Part shown: piece by piece, positions 34,333 through 46,628 of the stretch
How positions within the stretch are numbered: position 1 is the stretch's first letter
How the letters are laid out: each line of letters begins with the position of its first letter
Assembly (NCBI GenBank): GCA_032622095.1
Contig: CP136069.1
Location: 162,305,043-162,369,042, forward strand
From: Siphonodentalium dalli
Lineage: Eukaryota; Mollusca; Scaphopoda; Gadilida; Siphonodentaliidae
Length of the DNA stretch: 64,000 nucleotides
Direction of reading: 5' to 3'
Program-made: the position numbers and the translations under genes
Notes under the pieces: generated by a model
The model's database searches: none
Told to the model about the DNA's origin: nothing
Seen by the model: the letters and a program-made list of their open reading frames with translations, nothing else

Positions 34333-35728
34333 TTTCCAACTGTCCACACAAAGGCTCGTCATTTCACATTCAAGTTCGGAGAGAAATATAACAACGAATG
34401 GTTTTAATTTTACATATACTGTAGAAGGGCGGGAGCATATAGAAGCGAAAACCCTTTTTTGGAGACGACAAATTCTATCACTTTAATAAGGAGGATGTGT
34501 TGATTTTGTCAAGTGTAGACTTTCAAAAGAGAATGTGTTAACACGTTTTGAACTGTTTTCAGTATAACAAATATTCCAATCAGCGCCTCTTATAAAGAGC
34601 GTTATGCCATTTTAAACCCCAAAACTGTAATTAGAAAGAGCGTCCGCAATTATGATTGTGTTGATATTCGCGATGCCTGTGTCATGTGAATAATGATGTT
34701 TTCTGGTCTTTTGCAGTTTACTTTGCATTTTAAAATAAAAATTAGCTAAGGAAACTTTGTCAAATGGTGCAATATCGGAAAAGCCATCTTTAAATTATCG
34801 GACGTGAACTCCAGTATGCTTTCGTAAATACACTTATATATTAACAGTTTCTCGTGTTCATGGCGAGTACGCTATCCATCGCTATTTAAATGGTGCAGCC
34901 AAATTATTGTCAATTTATAATGATGTCATTAAAATGTATGTAGTCACATGTGCTACTTCTTTCCAATGAACGAGTATTTGAAAGTGTGATTACAAGTAGG
35001 TGTCTACTTCAAAACTATTTACAATGAATTGACCCATCCTTTAGATAATCACATATTATTTATACCCGTCCTTATTCAGCTAGTATTATATTGTTTTAAG
35101 GAGGGAACTCCATTTGACCTACCTCCACCCCAGTTCCGCAGTTCAAAATCTGATTCAGTACTTCTCTCAGATTCTCCCAAACTCAGTTTAACCGACTTTG
35201 AACGAAGATAGTCAGGTATGTTTTGTGCAAATGACTTTATCGATGGGACATAACCAAATACAGGGGGAACACCCTTTGACTGACCTCTACCCCTGTTCAG
35301 CAGTTGAAACTCCCGCTCAGTGCTTTATCTGTAGCAGTGCCGCAGACTCTCCCATATTCAGTTTAAATGAGCTTTAACGAAGATAGTGTGGTATATGTTA
35401 TGCAAATGACTTGTAGTCGATTGGCGATACCCAAATACAGTGAGGGAACACCATTTGAACGACCGCCATACCAGTTCAACAGTTCAAAATCGCGTTCAGA
35501 ACTTCATCACGATGTGATTAGAAGCCTAAACTGATCTAGCTTGTATTTGTTACATCCCAGTCTATAGTTAACTTATACTGTGGTAGATCGCAAGCATGCA
35601 ACGATTCAATTTTCTGAGCATTCCAAAGTAGAGATACATTAAATGTTCTAGTTCTGGGGATCGTAATGATCAACATAGGTTGATAAATACGATGACAAAC
35701 ACGCTCAATTAAGTCGCACAATATCGTG
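34333..35728. other. Intergenic with a weak triple repeat
   Basis: Three diverged copies of 'ggaacaccatttga.cgacc.cca.ccagttc...agttcaaaatc.c..tcag.actt' occur at about 35100, 35265 and 35445. The ORF 35536-35742 (-) belongs to the palindromic locus and is described there. No other gene is recognised. Confidence 0.5.
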
Positions 35729-35746
35729 GTCGGATCCGACAAGAAG
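35536..35746 (-). other. Uncharacterised ORF leaving the left palindrome arm
   Basis: The minus-strand frame is open for about 70 codons and starts within the arm at the shared FLSDPT reading (gtcggatccgac). It then diverges from the right-hand ORF. It lies next to the arm exactly as the 168-codon ORF lies next to the right arm. No domain is recognised and no splice signals support it strongly. It may be a truncated partner. Confidence 0.35.
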
Positions 35747-36340
35747 GCAAATTACAAGCTGCAAGCCTGGAAATATAGGTGGAAGTAATAGACAACAAAG
35801 TTATGCGTGAACGAAGAGAATATTGTGGTTTGTTAGGTATTTGGAGAGTCCTTAACTGAAAGTATCTTCAATTGTTGCTCAGGAAAGTATAAGCTTTTCA
35901 TCCTTTAACGACTTTTGTTTTCTGTAGACCTGAATGCATTCCAATGTGATAGCAAACTTTCCTCTATAAAACATCTGGAAGGAATACTACACACTTTCCA
36001 CCCAATAATAATACATGCACATCAACATGTCGGTGAGTTCAATTGCATCTACAGCCAAATCGAACTGTGCATAATTGCGGGAATATATATCCTATTATTT
36101 TTATCTGGAACGTTGCCGATACAATTACAGAAGTGTAGGTATTTAAACACAATTTGGTGCGAACATGCCTCTTGTATGACACTTTGATGAGACCTCATAA
36201 AGCAAGTATGGAAGAACTTCGAAAACAACTGTGACAAATATGACATGAGTGTATCTAATATAAACTTGATGCCTGCATCAGTTCTGCACATGAAAACTAG
36301 GATCCAGTTCTGGTTGATGGGAATCATACAGGGAACGAAC
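35729..36340 (+). repeat. Left arm of a 2.5-kb inverted repeat
   Basis: The arm of about 612 bp matches 37593-38210 in reverse complement, with the shared end gtcggatccgac outside and 'gttcgttccctgtatgat' inside. Within it, a GT-AG exon-like segment (35928-36032, phase 1 at both ends) is bounded by ttttctgtag and gtgagt. The right copy has a stop in the same frame, so the exon reading is doubtful. Confidence 0.85.
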
Positions 36341-37592
36341 TTTCATTAAACCAAGATGGCCGCCAAAATGGTTACAGACATTATAAAAAATGATGACTTG
36401 TCACACTTGTCTCTTAAAACATTCACGGTTGTTTGAAATCGGTGATCAGTAGCAACTTAATTTTAAATACATTTGGATACCTAGCCATTTAAAGATGATA
36501 ATATGTCCCACTTTGGGTCTTATTCTTACCAAATATCGTTATAATGTGAATTCATAAATATGCTATGAAATTTTAATAAAAATCGATTTTGTGACTCGAG
36601 CAAAGTGTTAGCCAGAAAATAGCTGAATTTGATGAAGAAAATGTGCAACATTTTAAATATATCGATTGACATATAATAACAACCAAAACGTTGCATCTAT
36701 ATTCAATATGGTGGCCAAAATGGTCGCCAAACTAGAGAAATTACTATAATTTGTCCAATTTGATATCAATTTTACTCTGCGATTTAGTGATTATAGGTGA
36801 AAATATTTTATCCATGTTGGCGAAAGAACATGGAGTTATGAAACATTATGAATATTTTGTGAACAATGGATGATTGTAGCCAAGAATTCGAGAGAATGAA
36901 ACACGAAAATGAGATAGAATCATCAAAGTGGCCACAAGGAACAACTTCAGAGTCTGGGAGAAAAATATCGACAGTAAAATGAATATTTTTCGCCATCAGT
37001 AATACCATTGCATCACACTTCCTCTTGACGGTGACTCTAATAATTGATTATTTTTCACACTCGCTTCTTAAATTGTTCATAGTGGTTTGAAATCGGTGAC
37101 TAATGATATCAACCTTATTTTGAAACAATTCTGAGATCTAATCATTCGGCAACCATGACATGTTATTATGCATATGCATCTAAATTCAATATTGTAACAG
37201 AGATGGTGAAACAAAATGGAGAAATCATCCACATTGCCTAGTTTTATTGACGCGTATGTGCAACAGGGCATTATACGACAATAATATCTTTATCGCATGC
37301 TACCAAACGAGAGACTTCAGATGTGCGCTCTATGTGTCTTTTGCGAAGAAGAATGCGGTTGTGGATTTCTACCAAACCTCTGCTTATGTCATGCGAACAA
37401 TAGCGACTAGAGATAAATTATCTTGTGGTTTGTTCCAAAATAGAAACTGCTGTGGAGCACTGAAAATTTCATAGGTTAACGCTGATTTTGGCGAATAGAG
37501 CTAGGATAGGAAGATAGCCTCATATAATGAATTACATTTGTATATTTGAGTTCCACAGAGGAGATTGTTGTTTGGACATCACTTATACTGAA
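36341..37592. other. Spacer between the palindrome arms
   Basis: The spacer contains two diverged copies of a repeat with 'aagatggccgccaaaatgg' and 'tttgaaatcggtga' wording (36355-36480 and about 37050-37210). No gene is recognised; short ORFs have no domain. Confidence 0.5.
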
Positions 37593-38210
37593 TGTTCGTT
37601 CCCTGTATGATCCCCATTAATCAGAACTGGATCCTCATCTTCCTGTGCAGAACTGATGCAGGCATCAGGTTTATATTAGATACACTCATGTCACATTTGT
37701 CACAGGTGTTATCGAAGTTCGTCCATGCTTGCATTATATGGTCTCATCAAGATGTCATACAAGAAACGTGTTGGCACCAAATTGTGTTTAAATACCTGCA
37801 CTTCTGTAATTTTATCGGCAATGTTCCAGATAAAACTAATAAGATACATATTCCCGCAATTATGCACAGTTCGATTTGGCTGTAGATGCAATTGATCTCA
37901 CCGACATGTTGATGTACATGTATTATTATTGGGTGGAAAGTGTGTAGTATTCCTTCCAGATGTTTTATAGAGGAACGTTTGCTATCACATTGCAATTAAT
38001 TCAGGTCTACAGAAAACACAAGTTTTAAACGTTGAAAAGCTTATACTTTCTGAGCAACAGTTGAAGACAATTTCAGTTATGGACTCTCCAAATACCTAAC
38101 AATCCACAATCGTCTCTTCTCATAACTTTGTTGTCTATTACTTCACCTTTTTCACAGAATCTATATTTCCACGCGTTCAGTTTGTAATTTGCCTTCTTGT
38201 CGGATCCGAC
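37593..38210 (-). repeat. Right arm of the 2.5-kb inverted repeat
   Basis: This is the inverted copy of 35729-36340. Substitutions and small indels are scattered, so it is not a fresh palindrome. Both strands of the arm are open for about 90 codons in both copies; that looks coincidental but recurs. Confidence 0.85.
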
Positions 38211-38703
38211 TATTATGGTTGTACGGTTTGCCAGCAAATTATATAAACTACATGTGGTCGATGGGCAATTAAAGGATTTCAAACGAGAGTGCTGGGTTTC
38301 TGTGAGTCTAATATCTTTACTTTATGTGAACGAACAGTTGCTATACAATGCTAATGAAAGTCCCCATGTGGACGTTTTGCAAGAGCTCTTAATAAACTTT
38401 CCATTAAATGTTCTTGGTGACCCTACACTGTATCCAGTTACGTCGATGCTGCATGGTGTTTCGGTGAGGTATTTCATAACTACAAATCCAGGCACTATTC
38501 ATAGACATAGGCATTTTGCTTTTCATGACATTTTTTCGTTGACAACCAAGAAGTTTAGGAGCCGTTATTGTCGCTTGCTGCACTCCACGTGGAGAATGAC
38601 AAACATTAGGTTAATTGGGCACGATATTGATGCTTTTGTTATATTCTCAAATAAGTTGACCCGCATTAACTCGGTTATGTGGAATTATGTTAGACTACAG
38701 TGA
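38188..38703 (+). CDS. Uncharacterised ORF, about 170 codons, next to the right palindrome arm
   Basis: The frame is open from 38188 (preceded by TAA) to the stop TGA at 38701-38703. The first ATG is at 38215, so a spliced or internal start is needed. The protein reads plausibly: mixed charge, several aromatic residues, motifs such as DVLQELLINFPLNVLGD and FHDIFSLTTKKFRSRYC. I recognise no domain, TM segment or signal peptide. It could be an exon, a gene carried by a mobile palindromic element, or a chance ORF. In this AT-rich window, 172 open codons is longer than any other non-repeat ORF without an assignment. Confidence 0.35.
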   Translation, partial: FAFLSDPTIMVVRFASKLYKLHVVDGQLKDFKRECWVSVSLISLLYVNEQLLYNANESPHVDVLQELLINFPLNVLGDPTLYPVTSMLHGVSVRYFITTNPGTIHRHRHFAFHDIFSLTTKKFRSRYCRLLHSTWRMTNIRLIGHDIDAFVIFSNKLTRINSVMWNYVRLQ

Positions 38704-40390
38704 AGTGAATCTGCAATGTATCTGCTATGAAGTCAGCGGCCGTATTGAAATTGATTTCATACATCTGTATTATGGACTCTGTGCCGAAGCAAACATGCTA
38801 TAGCATATCTCTGATATGCAGTCGGGGTGTTTTCTGGTGAGTTCTTCTGTTAGCATGCGGGGTGTTTGTATTTCAACTCTAGTTGCTGGGGCGAGTTGGT
38901 TGTAGACACACATTAATCACTGCGGCCATCTATTGGACGAAGCAACAACAGTGGTACATGTGCTGATTCACGTCTTGAGGAGTGTGACCATGTCTCAATT
39001 ATTCAAACGATTTTCGGGTGATAATGTCGATGCAGTTAAGTTGTGATATTGCTCCTGAATATTCTAATTTGTGTGGCCGGACGAAATCAACGTGGCCAAC
39101 TATTCATCAAGAATAGGCAACGAATAAAGCAGATCTGCCCCAAACGAAATAATATAGACGTAGCGTTGGAATTCTCTCTTTATTATGACTGCTGGGATTC
39201 TTTTGCGTTCGAGTACTCGTAATGATGTTATAAAGCTAGTCAGCGAATTATTTAATTTGCATCTTTCGGAGTATTTCATACAAAGAATCCGTGCATCTCC
39301 TTATCGTTTGGCGAAATATATATTGGTGTTAATTATATTTTATTTATGCCAGCTTGTGATATTTGTGGTTTTGATTAAAAATGTATGTTATTCCAATTGA
39401 ATAGTTATTGTGTTCTTTGTATCTGATTAATAAAAATTGGAGTAGGCAGCTCATATGATGTGTGTTCACAGTTTGTGATCTGCAACTGATTATCGGATTT
39501 AGTAATAATGGATGTGCAAATGGGGTCTCAGTCCCGGTTCAATAAACCATTTTTAACAGGACCCATGTCATGCTAATCACATTTGTTAATGAGTCTGCCA
39601 AATTACGAGAGTGTAAATTACATCCTGGCTGCATTAGCAATGGCGTATGAACTAATTGTGTGTTGTCTTAATGACAGTTATACCTAGAATCAACAAGGCT
39701 GATCCACTTGGCTTCTTTCTTTGTCGATGAGTTGAAGCTTGTCTTTTATTACACATTAATTTTTGATCGCAACATGCAGGCTCGATCTTGTCGCCATGTG
39801 GAACTGACCATTGCTGAGGAACGGGTGTACATGTCAGTTCTGATGGAATTTCTTTCTCCCTATGTAATTGCCATTGTTGTAAGGACGGAATAACACCCAC
39901 CGCATCTGAACAACAATTGTTTCTGGGGGATCCTTAGATGACAAGCTTGAACGCTGGGATTTACTTCAGTTTTAAATTGTTCCAAACTATTCTCGTTTTG
40001 AATGTATTATAGTATTTTAACGAACAATATTATTACATACATATGCCGATCCACAAATCGATAATGCATGACGCAATTGTAGAATGTCTAAAAGTTTTTA
40101 AAGTTTTATAAATCATAATAAATAAAAACAGACTCAGTGTGTATCAACACGAATTTGTAGCAAGTCGAGTTGTGGGTACAGAACAGTAAATTTATTCAGT
40201 TTAGGGCGGATTCGAAATGCGATTATGTGACCCAACCAACCTTGATGCCAATTTGTGTTGACAAACACGATGCACGTGGTGATAATATATGTTCTTAAGT
40301 TTAAATGGTCATTTAACTCAAAACTGTCGTTATGAACACACTATTTTGAATAAATGTATGTTACAATTAGGAAAACGTCCCGATCAGACT
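38704..40390. other. Intergenic, no gene recognised
   Basis: ORFs at 39185-39400 (71 codons with a hydrophobic C-terminal run) and 39652-39900 show no domain. About 39,650-39,895 is less AT-rich and open on both strands but unassigned. AATAAA-type hexamers occur by chance. Confidence 0.4.
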
Positions 40391-41157
40391 TGGTGTGGGC
40401 TTGATAACAGATCACATTTCAGCGAAGATGGCGATATTTCATGAGTCATCAGAACCTTTCAATAATGTCTTTGTTTCCAATTTTCTATTTATATTTTAAC
40501 TATCTAATTATTTATCTCTCATCGTAATGTGTACAGTAGTGTAGGAATTGGTGAGCAATGGTTCTTATATAAATCATAGTACAGATTACTACATCCAGGA
40601 TCAATCTATAAAATCATAATACTTCAAGCATACCATAATTTAGAAAAAATATTATTGTTTTAATCTTTCAGATTTCCGAGCTTCAAAGTAGTTCATCGCA
40701 CATTGTCAAGGCTCCAGGTGTAAATGAGATTTCCACATGCTTTAGTTCTGCGGACTGAAAAATATATGCAATATATCCAATTATTTCAACATATAATACC
40801 ACCCCAACTCTTTCACAAACCATTTTGCCTTTATTTTAAGCAATCCAGTTGTAAGATAGAGTAGGGACATAGCCACATGCGGAAATTGAAGTCATATCAT
40901 GCACATTATGTTGTTTATTTGTTGTTACAAGAAGTACAGTGTTATTGCTGTTCCATATTTACAAATACGTATGGAACGTACGTACCATACGCATATCGTT
41001 GACCTAAAATGACGAACATGACGTTAGCCTCAACCATGAATCCGGAACTATAAAATAAAAGCATCATCACACATGACAAAACACGCCCTCTATGTGCCTA
41101 CATAAACATTCTAAGTCTGTGTTTTTAATGCACGGATTCTAGGACGCGAATCGTGTA

Positions 41158-41322
41158 ATAAACACAGAACGACACGATGTGTAATGGGTTTGTCGATACG
41201 GCACTCCTGCTGTCGTGGAATGATAGAACTCGAGGCGCAAGCGCCTCGAGTTCTATCCTTCCGCGACAGCATTCGTGCCGTATCGACACTCTCATTTACA
41301 CATCGTGTCGTTCTGTGTATTT
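41158..41322. repeat. 165-bp foldback hairpin in duplication unit 1
   Basis: The arms pair from 'ataaacacagaacgacacga' through 'gtcgatacggca' and 'gatagaactcgaggcg' to a tiny loop between gaggcg and cgcctc. It is nearly perfect and absent from unit 2, so it was inserted after the tandem duplication or lost from unit 2. Confidence 0.9.
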
Positions 41323-43044
41323 ATTTTATATGTATGTGACCAACGTCATTTAGTTATCTTAGTAAAAGTTAATACAAAAATGCTACATGTATAACAAAAC
41401 AAGTCAAGTTCAAAGTTTAACTTCAATTACCGTGAACGATATTAATAAAACTGCATGATAATTTTTTTAAAGTTTTGTATGTGATGTACCTTCAACAAAT
41501 CAAAATGCGTTTGTAAAACAATTAAAAACATTTTGAGTTCCGAATTCACAATAAAATGTGTATGGTCAGCTGTTCCAGCTATACAGATTTACATACTTAT
41601 AAATGGCAAACGCGCAACTGACAGCGACAAGATTAAACAATATTATATGTTATATTAATATATGAAGGCAAATCCACCCAGAAACTATGTCATGAAACCA
41701 TTAAGTCTGAGGGAAAATCAATACTAATGTCATTTTAAGGTGTAGATTTTGGCGTGTTCTAATTTATTGCATATACATATACTACATGTATGGTGTTATC
41801 ATATGGCTCATGCAGTGAAACATTTGGGATGTACAAAAATATCGAGCAAAAAACACTCATTGAACAAAACGATTAGATGCATATAGCTGTAGCTTGAGCT
41901 TGACTTTGACAACAATTGATGTGGGCTTGATAATAGCATTAACAGGTCACACTTCATCGAAGATGGCGATAATTCGTGAGTCATAAGAAACTTTCAATAA
42001 TGTCTTTCTTTCCAATTTCTATTTAAATTTTAAATAAGGAAGGACATTTATTTCTCATTTTCGTAATGTCTACAGTAGGGTAGGAATTGGTCAGCAATGG
42101 TTTCTGTTGCCCCTTAATGACATTATGGGTACTCTGGTGAATGGTTATTATATAAAAGTTCAGATGACTACATCTCAGATGAATCAAAATAGTCTAAATT
42201 ATTTGGTGTCTTCAAGCATACCATAATTTAGAAAAAATGTAATATATTGATTCATTGTTTCAGATTTCCGAGCTTCGTAGTAGTTCATTGCACATTGTCA
42301 AGGCTCCAAGTATAAATGAGATTTCCACATGCTGTGGTTCTGCGGACTGAAAAATATATGCTCCAATTATTTTAACAATATAATAACACCCCAACGCTTT
42401 CACAAACCATTTTACCTTTATTTTGAGCAATCCAGTTGAAACATAGAGTAGGGACATAGCCACATGCGGAAATTGAAGTCATATCATGCATATTATGTTG
42501 TCTATTTGGTATGTATGATGACCAACGTCACTTAATTATGTTAGTAAAAGTTAATTAATGTTACATGTATAAACAAAATAAGTCACGTTCCAAGTTTAAC
42601 ATCAATTACCGTGAACGATATTAATTAAACTACATGACCCATTGTTTTAAAGTTGTGTATGTGATGTACCTTTAACACATCAAAAGACGTTAGCAAAACA
42701 ACAAAAACATTTGGAGTTCCAAATTCACAATAAAACGTGTAGGGTCAGCAGGTTCAAAATACTCAAGTTCAGTTCTTTAATTTCAGTAAATCAATACAAA
42801 TGGTATTTCAGCTATACAGATTTAAATATTAATACATGGCAAAAGCACAATTAACAGCTACATGATTAATAACAGCATATTTAATATTAATATATCACAT
42901 GAAACCACTAAAATATCATTGAAACATTCATTTGATATTTCCTTATCTCTCACGCCGTGCATGTATGCCTTTTACAAGCATTTTCAGCTTTTAAAGATTT
43001 TGATTTGTTAAAAAGGCATAAAGCTCTAGTTTTTTTCATGTGAT

Positions 43045-43215
43045 ATACAAGATCTTCAATTCGATATGTTGGGATATAAGATTTTATGAAACTCGTCAGA
43101 TAAATTTGATTCACAACTCGTCTACGATTCGTTGAGAATCAAATTTATCAAATTCGTTTCATAAAATCTTATATCCCAACATCACTCGTTGGAGATCCTC
43201 TATATATGAATTGAA
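43045..43215. repeat. Foldback hairpin in duplication unit 2 (family F2)
   Basis: Core arms 43067-43092 and 43156-43181 are exact complements (tgttgggatataagatttta and on), with an inner 'gataaatttgattc' pair. The right end carries 'gagatcctctatatatg', which on the other strand matches the left end of the hairpin at 44207, so the two belong to one family. Confidence 0.8.
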
Positions 43216-43425
43216 GGCACATCCATCCATAAATTATGTCATGAAACCATTAAGTGTGATGGAAATTCAATAATAATGTCATTTGAATGTGTAGATTTCG
43301 GCGTGTCCTAACTTATTGCATGTACATATACTACATGTATAGTTTTGCTATATGGCTCATGTCAGCGAAACATTTGCGATGTACAAAAATATCGAGCAAA
43401 AACAATATCATTAAACAAAAAGATT

Positions 43426-44206
43426 AAGACCAAGCCAGAGTGGATATTTCGCTATATACAATCTATTTATATACTATTGACACTCGCGTCATTCACACAG
43501 GAATATACAATATGGCCTTATTTTGATTTGTAATTGTTAGTATTACACTCTTTTCACCACAGTTCATTGAAAGAATTGACTCTAATAAGTCGTAATTTTG
43601 TGTGTAAATTAGACCAAACGTAAATCTGGGTAGCCTTGACTGACAGACCATACATGTATTCAGAATTGTCCGTACTTGGCCTAAGATGTCAAAGGTTGTA
43701 GAGTTCCAGAATGACAGTACGTTGTATCAGTCAGATCTCTCTAGTTATGAGAAATCAGAAGATTCATAACGTAAACAAATGGATTCACCCCACTCACGGT
43801 TTAAAACCCCAAAACAATTATTCACCATTCATTTTGTACGAAGTATTATAGAATATAAACTACCAACATCAAAGTGAAAATATTGTTATGCTGTCGAGAT
43901 AGGAATGGAAACATTTTTCTGAATTTAACCAATATGTTTCTTCACGCTGGGTATGCTTGTTTCATTATGTTCATTTCATTCATAAGATGTCACCATGTCG
44001 ATTTAAACGAAAGTCAATGAACGTCAGCGTGTAACTTTTTCTATTGACCGAATTTGCCCGAACCTGCATGAATCTATCTTCTGCTTTGTTCATAATTATG
44101 TTTCCTTTCGATTCAAGAAAATAGTAGGATATTCATTGATTATCAGATGCATGTATGTACCATGTTGTCTTATTATAACAATTAATTCAATATTAAAGAT
44201 ATAGAG
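43426..44206. other. Intergenic, nothing recognised
   Basis: AT-rich sequence without repeats or ORFs that I can support. Confidence 0.5.
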
Positions 44207-44354
44207 GATCTACAACGAGTCCCCAGTTTATAGCGGAATTTACAAAACAAGTCCAAAACATTAGATCTGGACCGAGCCTTTGGCGAGGTCCAGGCCTAAT
44301 TAACAGGACGAGTTTTGTAATTTCCGCTAAAAACTGGGGACGAATTGTAGATTC
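44207..44354. repeat. 148-bp foldback hairpin (family F2)
   Basis: The arms pair 'gatctacaacgagtccccag' with the complement at the right end, then 'agcggaa.ttacaaaac' and 'ctggacc'. A short loop lies around 'gagcctttggcgag'. It shares its terminal 'atatagaggatct.caacgagt' with the 43045 element. Confidence 0.85.
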
Positions 44355-45618
44355 AATTTATTACATGATCCAAAATATCGACAAAACAACATACTTAAAT
44401 TAACAAATGGGACATGAAAAGTTATATCGACGACGTTTCACGTAACTCGTTGTTTTCCCGCATAAAGAAATAGTCCCAGATAAATAAAGACTCGTTTTGG
44501 CGCATTTAATGGCGTATAATTAATGACATAACTTTTTCAAACTCTTCATTCATGATACTTTGTTGGAAAAATATTGGAAGCCATAGTATTTTGAGACGTA
44601 GCGTACGGAATGTTAACACAACGACAAACCGGAAGTCAAAGGTCACCTGGCACTATTTTCTGTTATTAAACGAACGTTTAATATCACAATTTATAGAATG
44701 GGTTTATTGAATGGAATAAGGGTATGATCATTTAATAAATGTTATTTCGTTTCGCAAAGTAACATGTGGTATCAAGTGGTGTACATTGATCGAAAATTAT
44801 ATATTTGAGGTGTTTGGGTAGTGGTGTGGCTTTCACGATGCAACATCTCTCACCGGCGCGAAAATAAACCTTCATCAAGTCTAATTGTATTGCTATGGTG
44901 GAAATTTCGGTGATGTTATTTTGATTCATGTCAAATACTCATATAATTGGAGCATAACTCGTCCGTCTGTTTGACACCCAGTCCCCCTTTTAACACTAAA
45001 ACAGAGATTTGCGGGGGAAATTCACCGTAAACAGCTGTATATGAATTTCTGTGCATACTATTTGTCATGGATGTTAACATGGACATGTAAATAGGAATGA
45101 GTCATTTTGAGGTCATTCGGCCAAAAAAACATGGCTTCCAGCGGCCATCTTGGATTTCAAAATTTGCAACAAAATACAACACGATAACTGCCTGCAGTCA
45201 GTTTACCAGTTAGAATTACATTATTTCTCTCATTCAAAGTGGTTTTGAAGCCCAACTCATTGCCAAAACACTAAAAAACAAGCAGGATTTTTTTTTTTTA
45301 GTTGTGGAAAAAATTGCTTGTTGGTGGCTTTGACCACCCACCCACCCCGGCATACGTGTCGGAATTTTTTTTTTACCCCCCCCCCCTGCTAGATATGGTT
45401 TTAACTGACAAGTCTCGAGTGTTATTCAAACCTTCTGACGGAGAGGGTCCAATAATTTGATCCAACAGACAGACACAAATTTTACGACGTTCATGTAAAT
45501 ATTGGTGAGAATGTCATGTCGATGATGGATGTTGATGATGGTTATGCATGCGAGGTTCACATCGACCGATTTGGCTTGATGCTTCGACTTCCTATTGCGA
45601 CATTAATGCTTTGAGCTT
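44355..45618. other. Intergenic, low-complexity tracts
   Basis: A poly(T) tract near 45290 and T/C tracts at about 45365-45390 are the only distinct features. 'catggcttccagcggccatcttgg' near 45130 is a fragment of a common gene-poor repeat. No gene was found. Confidence 0.5.
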
Positions 45619-46443
45619 ATTGTTCTTCAGTTCTGACTAAAACCATACTCAGACTCTAAAAGTATTGAGTCTGATGAAAATAGGTAGAGATTCCATTACT
45701 CCCAGCAGGAATTACGTAATTGCCAGGCAATCACAATATCCTCAAGAACGCGAGGTAGCCAATCAGGCGATAGTCGCATGGAAACCCCAAGACAATGGGA
45801 ATTCCTTCAGCCGGTGCCGATTCCAGTAAACCCCGCCCAATAGTTATAAATAACACCATAACTTTTCCGCCTCGTGGCTATTGTTTACAAATTCAGAGTT
45901 TTACGACAGCAAATTTAACATTGAAAAGCGTATTTATAGAGTGCAGAATTGACAAATTTTACTTAATATGTAGTATAATTGAATGTTATTAAGAAATTCA
46001 ACATTTAGTACCGAATAATTTAGAAGTCGCGATGTCGTAAATTTATTTAATTTCCGGCATATGATGTTAACTTCGAAATTAAACAAAGAAATATTATTTT
46101 GATTCGAGTCAAAACGCATTTAAAGTTTGTTAAACGTGATTAATCTCAGTTAAAATTATGTCACAAGGCGCAGAAGGTATTCTGAGAGAATGCGTAGCAT
46201 CAATTCTCCCAGGAACTGGCATAAAGAGTCTGAGGAAACGAAATTCTTACGCGAAAACGAAACCGAAACTACATTATGTCAATCAAAGCTATTTTTAAAG
46301 ACAAATGTGGGCGGTGACGTCATACTGCAGGGGGTTATCTGTGGAAGTTAATTATAGCGACAGTAATGCGATATATAGCGGGTTTCATCAGACTCAGTAC
46401 TTTTAGAGTCTGAGTATGGTTTTAATCAGAACTGATTGTTCTT
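45619..46443. mobile_element. 807-bp TIR transposon with perfect 9-bp target duplication
   Basis: The element at 45628-46434 has 52-bp terminal inverted repeats starting cagttctga(c/t)taaaacca, with two mismatches. It is flanked by identical attgttctt at 45619-45627 and 46435-46443. A 9-bp duplication fits MULE-like insertion. If the leading A is chance, 8 bp fits hAT, whose TIRs often start CAG. The interior has no transposase; the 65-codon ORF at 45795 is insignificant. It is non-autonomous and inserted fairly recently. Confidence 0.92.
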
Positions 46444-46628
46444 CTGTGCGATTTCATCGTCGTATTATCTAAAACAATAGGTGACGTCCGAGTCACAGGA
46501 TCAGATATAGCCTGTATATAAATGCTTTACTTGAGACAATAATATGCACTTTTTGTACAATGAACGACGACAAATAATGATTACGTATAGGGTACTACGT
46601 CGCTAGAATTTGTAATCTTTATATTCGT

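Larger units (their letters stand above)
40391..43425 (+). repeat. Tandem segmental duplication, two units of about 1.5 kb
   Basis: Unit 1 (40391-41918) and unit 2 (41919-43425) align along their length: both begin with 'tgtgggcttgataa', then 'agatggcgat', 'atttccgagcttc', 'ggctccaagt' or 'ggctccaggt', 'attaccgtgaacgatatta', and end with 'tgtacaaaaatatcgagcaa'. Each has an insertion the other lacks: about 400 bp in unit 1 (40925-41330) and about 300 bp in unit 2 (42903-43208), each containing a hairpin. There is no coding content. Confidence 0.85.

Noticed and set aside
33847-34407. 186-codon repetitive protein
   Set aside because: The frame is open only because the 18-bp unit is a multiple of three; minus frames are open too, and no flanking coding signal exists.
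38188-38703. Integrated herpesvirus-like or Polinton gene
   Set aside because: The inverted-repeat layout prompted the thought, but no viral hallmark (capsid, polymerase, integrase, protease) is recognisable.
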